Assembly (NCBI RefSeq): GCF_004025585.1
Contig: NZ_QTZO01000011.1
Span: 37,024-101,023 of the forward strand
Length of the DNA: 64,000 nt
Reading direction: 5' to 3'
Origin: Pseudodesulfovibrio sp. S3
GTDB lineage: Bacteria; Desulfobacterota; Desulfovibrionia; Desulfovibrionales; Desulfovibrionaceae
Shown here: in pieces, positions 62,433-64,000 of the stretch
Layout: each line of letters starts with the position of its first letter
Position numbering within the stretch: position 1 is the first letter of the stretch
Program-made: the position numbers and the translations under genes
The notes under the pieces: generated by a model
Told to the model about the DNA's origin: nothing
Seen by the model: only the letters and a program-made list of their open reading frames with translations
Databases searched by the model: none

Positions 62433-64000
62433 TTATCCTTTGAGTCCGGCCAGCACCTTTTCGGGGTAGGCGGGCAGTTCACGGATACGTACACCGCAGG
62501 CCTGGTAGATGGCGTTGATCACTGCCGCATGGGGAGCGGAAAGGGGCATCTCACCGACACCGGAAGCACCGAAGGGACCGTCGGGACGCGGGGTTTCCAC
62601 GTAGATGATCTCCATGTTGTCCGGGATGTCCTTGATGTACGGGAAGCCCGCACCGATCATGGTCGAATGCTTCTTGATGTCCTCGTAATCCTCGGACAGG
62701 GCCAGGCCGATGCCCTGGGCCACGCCGCCGTGGATCTGGCCGTCCACCAACAGGAAGTTGTTGACCACGCCGATGTCGGCCACGGTGGTCATTTTTTCCA
62801 CGGTGGTCTTGCCTGTGGCCACCTCAACGGCGACCTCGGACATGAACACGCCGTACATGTAGCAGCAGAAGGGATTGCCCTGGCCGTTTTCGTCGCAGTC
62901 GTTGGCCGGAGCCGTCCACTTGCCCTCGTAGCGCAGGTCCAGCTTCTCGGCTTCCATCTCCGCATAGGTGCGGAAGGTGCCGTCGGGCTTCTTCATGGCA
63001 GCCACGAGCATCTCGCAGGCCACGCGGGTGGCCTGGCCGGTCACGACCTGCGAGCGGCTGCCGCCTGCCGGGCCTGCATTGGGAGCCAGGCTGGTGTCGT
63101 TCATGACCAGATGAATCTGGTCCGGGGTCAGGTTCATGGGACGCAGGGCCTCATGGGCAGTGCCCAAGGTTCCCATGTCCGCGCCCTGACCATGATCCTC
63201 CCAGCAGGAGTAGACAGTCACCGTGCCGTCAGGATTCAGCCCGACGTCAACCTGCGAGCTGTCCGGGCCGTCCAGACCGGAGCCGTAAACACCGAGGCTG
63301 ATGCCGACGCCGCGCTTGATGTCGGCGGTGGAGTTCCTCTCGGCCCGCTTGACCGCTTCCTTGTACTTGGGCCGCAGGATGTCGAACATCTCAGGCAGCG
63401 AATAGACCTCGGGATCCTGGCCGGTGGGGGTGGTGGAACCCTTGCGGTAGACGTTCTTGTAGCGCAGTTCCAGGGGGTCCATGCCGAGCTTTTCTGCCAG
63501 CTCGTCCATGAGCACCTCAGACGGGAACTCGCTTTCAGGTGCGCCGTAGCCGCGGAAGGCCGCGCCCCAGGCGTGGTTGGTGCAGACGGTGCGTCCCTCG
63601 CCACGGATGGCCGGGATGTCGTAACCGGCACCAATATACTGGGCGCCGCGCAGGGTCAGCAGGTCACCGAACTCGGAGTACGGGCCATGGTCCACGGACC
63701 AGTCCGTTTCCATGCCCAGCAGCTTGCCGTCCTTGGTGGCGGCCATGCGCAACCAGGTGATGAAGGGCGAACGCTTACCTGTGTAGGTCTGCTGCTGGTA
63801 CCAGGTGTAGTTCAGGAAGACCGGACGGCCCGTTGCCAGGGCGGCTGCGCCCACAAGGGCTTCCATGGTCGGACTGAACTTGTAGCCGAAAGTGCCGCCG
63901 GTCGGGTTCTGGACCAGAACGAGGTTTTCAGGCTCCACGCCCAGGCCCGGGGCGATCATGTACAGGTGCAGGTGCAGGCCGATGGATTTGGAGTGAATGC
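62433..64000 (-). CDS. mop: Aldehyde oxidoreductase (Mop-type molybdenum hydroxylase), C-terminal part
   Basis: C-terminal 522 residues of an enzyme that oxidises aldehydes to carboxylic acids; the N-terminal part, with two [2Fe-2S] domains, lies beyond the right edge, and the frame stays open to the last base. The molybdenum-domain motifs are clear: QNPTGGTFGYKFSPTMEAL, AWGAAFRGYGAPESEF, SCWEDHGQGADMGT and, near the end, PFGASGVGEMPLSAPHAAVINAI, which carries the catalytic glutamate (GVGE). The pattern is that of the Desulfovibrio gigas enzyme. Strong C-ending codon bias suggests high expression. Confidence 0.94.
   Translation of the reverse strand, partial: IHSKSIGLHLHLYMIAPGLGVEPENLVLVQNPTGGTFGYKFSPTMEALVGAAALATGRPVFLNYTWYQQQTYTGKRSPFITWLRMAATKDGKLLGMETDWSVDHGPYSEFGDLLTLRGAQYIGAGYDIPAIRGEGRTVCTNHAWGAAFRGYGAPESEFPSEVLMDELAEKLGMDPLELRYKNVYRKGSTTPTGQDPEVYSLPEMFDILRPKYKEAVKRAERNSTADIKRGVGISLGVYGSGLDGPDSSQVDVGLNPDGTVTVYSCWEDHGQGADMGTLGTAHEALRPMNLTPDQIHLVMNDTSLAPNAGPAGGSRSQVVTGQATRVACEMLVAAMKKPDGTFRTYAEMEAEKLDLRYEGKWTAPANDCDENGQGNPFCCYMYGVFMSEVAVEVATGKTTVEKMTTVADIGVVNNFLLVDGQIHGGVAQGIGLALSEDYEDIKKHSTMIGAGFPYIKDIPDNMEIIYVETPRPDGPFGASGVGEMPLSAPHAAVINAIYQACGVRIRELPAYPEKVLAGLKG

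Overview
The window reads as chromosomal DNA of a sulfate-reducer-like deltaproteobacterium, most probably of the Desulfovibrio/Pseudodesulfovibrio group. This is an inference from gene content: a split ATP synthase operon (b', b, delta, alpha, gamma, beta, epsilon without a and c) following mreD-mrdA-rodA-bactofilin, a Mop-type molybdenum aldehyde oxidoreductase at the right edge, a ferredoxin-linked 2-oxoacid oxidoreductase, abundant PAS/HD-GYP/HPt signalling proteins and a family of intergenic hairpin repeats. No sulfate-reduction gene lies in the window. Genes are densely packed, often with ATGA/GTGA overlaps, and no gene is clearly broken apart from the aldehyde oxidoreductase cut by the window end.

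Layout. 1-3.9 kb: cell elongation (MreD, PBP2, RodA, bactofilin). 4.0-9.9 kb: ATP synthase operon ending in a strong terminator. 9.9-15.2 kb: a repeat element, a heptosyltransferase, small redox and regulatory genes and an MFS carrier. 15.2-20.2 kb: CheD, an exported acetolactate decarboxylase, an HPt protein, a glycosyltransferase, an AMIN-domain protein, PstB and PhoU. 20.2-28.3 kb: regulators and redox enzymes (HxlR with a divergent nitroreductase/flavodoxin pair, a CHASE-PAS kinase, AraC, HD-GYP, NmrA-like). 28.4-31.5 kb: a hydantoinase-like ATPase paired with a histone-deacetylase-like amidohydrolase, behind a sigma-54-like promoter. 31.8-39.1 kb: SppA, ribosomal protein S1, polyamine synthesis (SpeD, SpeE), small conserved genes and tRNA-Arg(TCT). 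39.4-53.3 kb: an accessory catabolic cluster next to the tRNA. 53.8-58.5 kb: a sigma-54 activator with a NifX-like/NifU-like/CGGC/PocR gene set. 59-62.3 kb: a PAS-HD-GYP protein and a chemoreceptor. 62.4 kb to the end: aldehyde oxidoreductase.

The best candidate for a new system is the 12-kb cluster at 39.4-51.7 kb, all on the minus strand and facing an IclR regulator. It encodes a proline-racemase-family enzyme, a three-part FAD/[2Fe-2S] amino-acid dehydrogenase of the HcnABC/LhpBEF type, RidA, a four-subunit 2-oxoacid:ferredoxin oxidoreductase, an ADP-forming acyl-CoA synthetase, an MFS importer and a TauE/SafE-type permease. Read in order this is a full route from an L-imino or amino acid to a carboxylate one carbon shorter, with reduced ferredoxin and ATP as products. 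The substrate is unknown: proline or hydroxyproline is favoured by the racemase, and a sulfonated amino acid is an alternative suggested by the permease. The second candidate is the 53.8-58.5 kb set, which resembles the Desulfovibrio orange-protein (ORP) neighbourhood but lacks its MinD/Mrp ATPases and carries a NifU-like scaffold instead. A textbook -24/-12 site and paired upstream motifs lie between the activator gene and the NifX-like gene.

All functions are read from sequence by family recognition. No database search, alignment or fold prediction was run, and domain positions are approximate.
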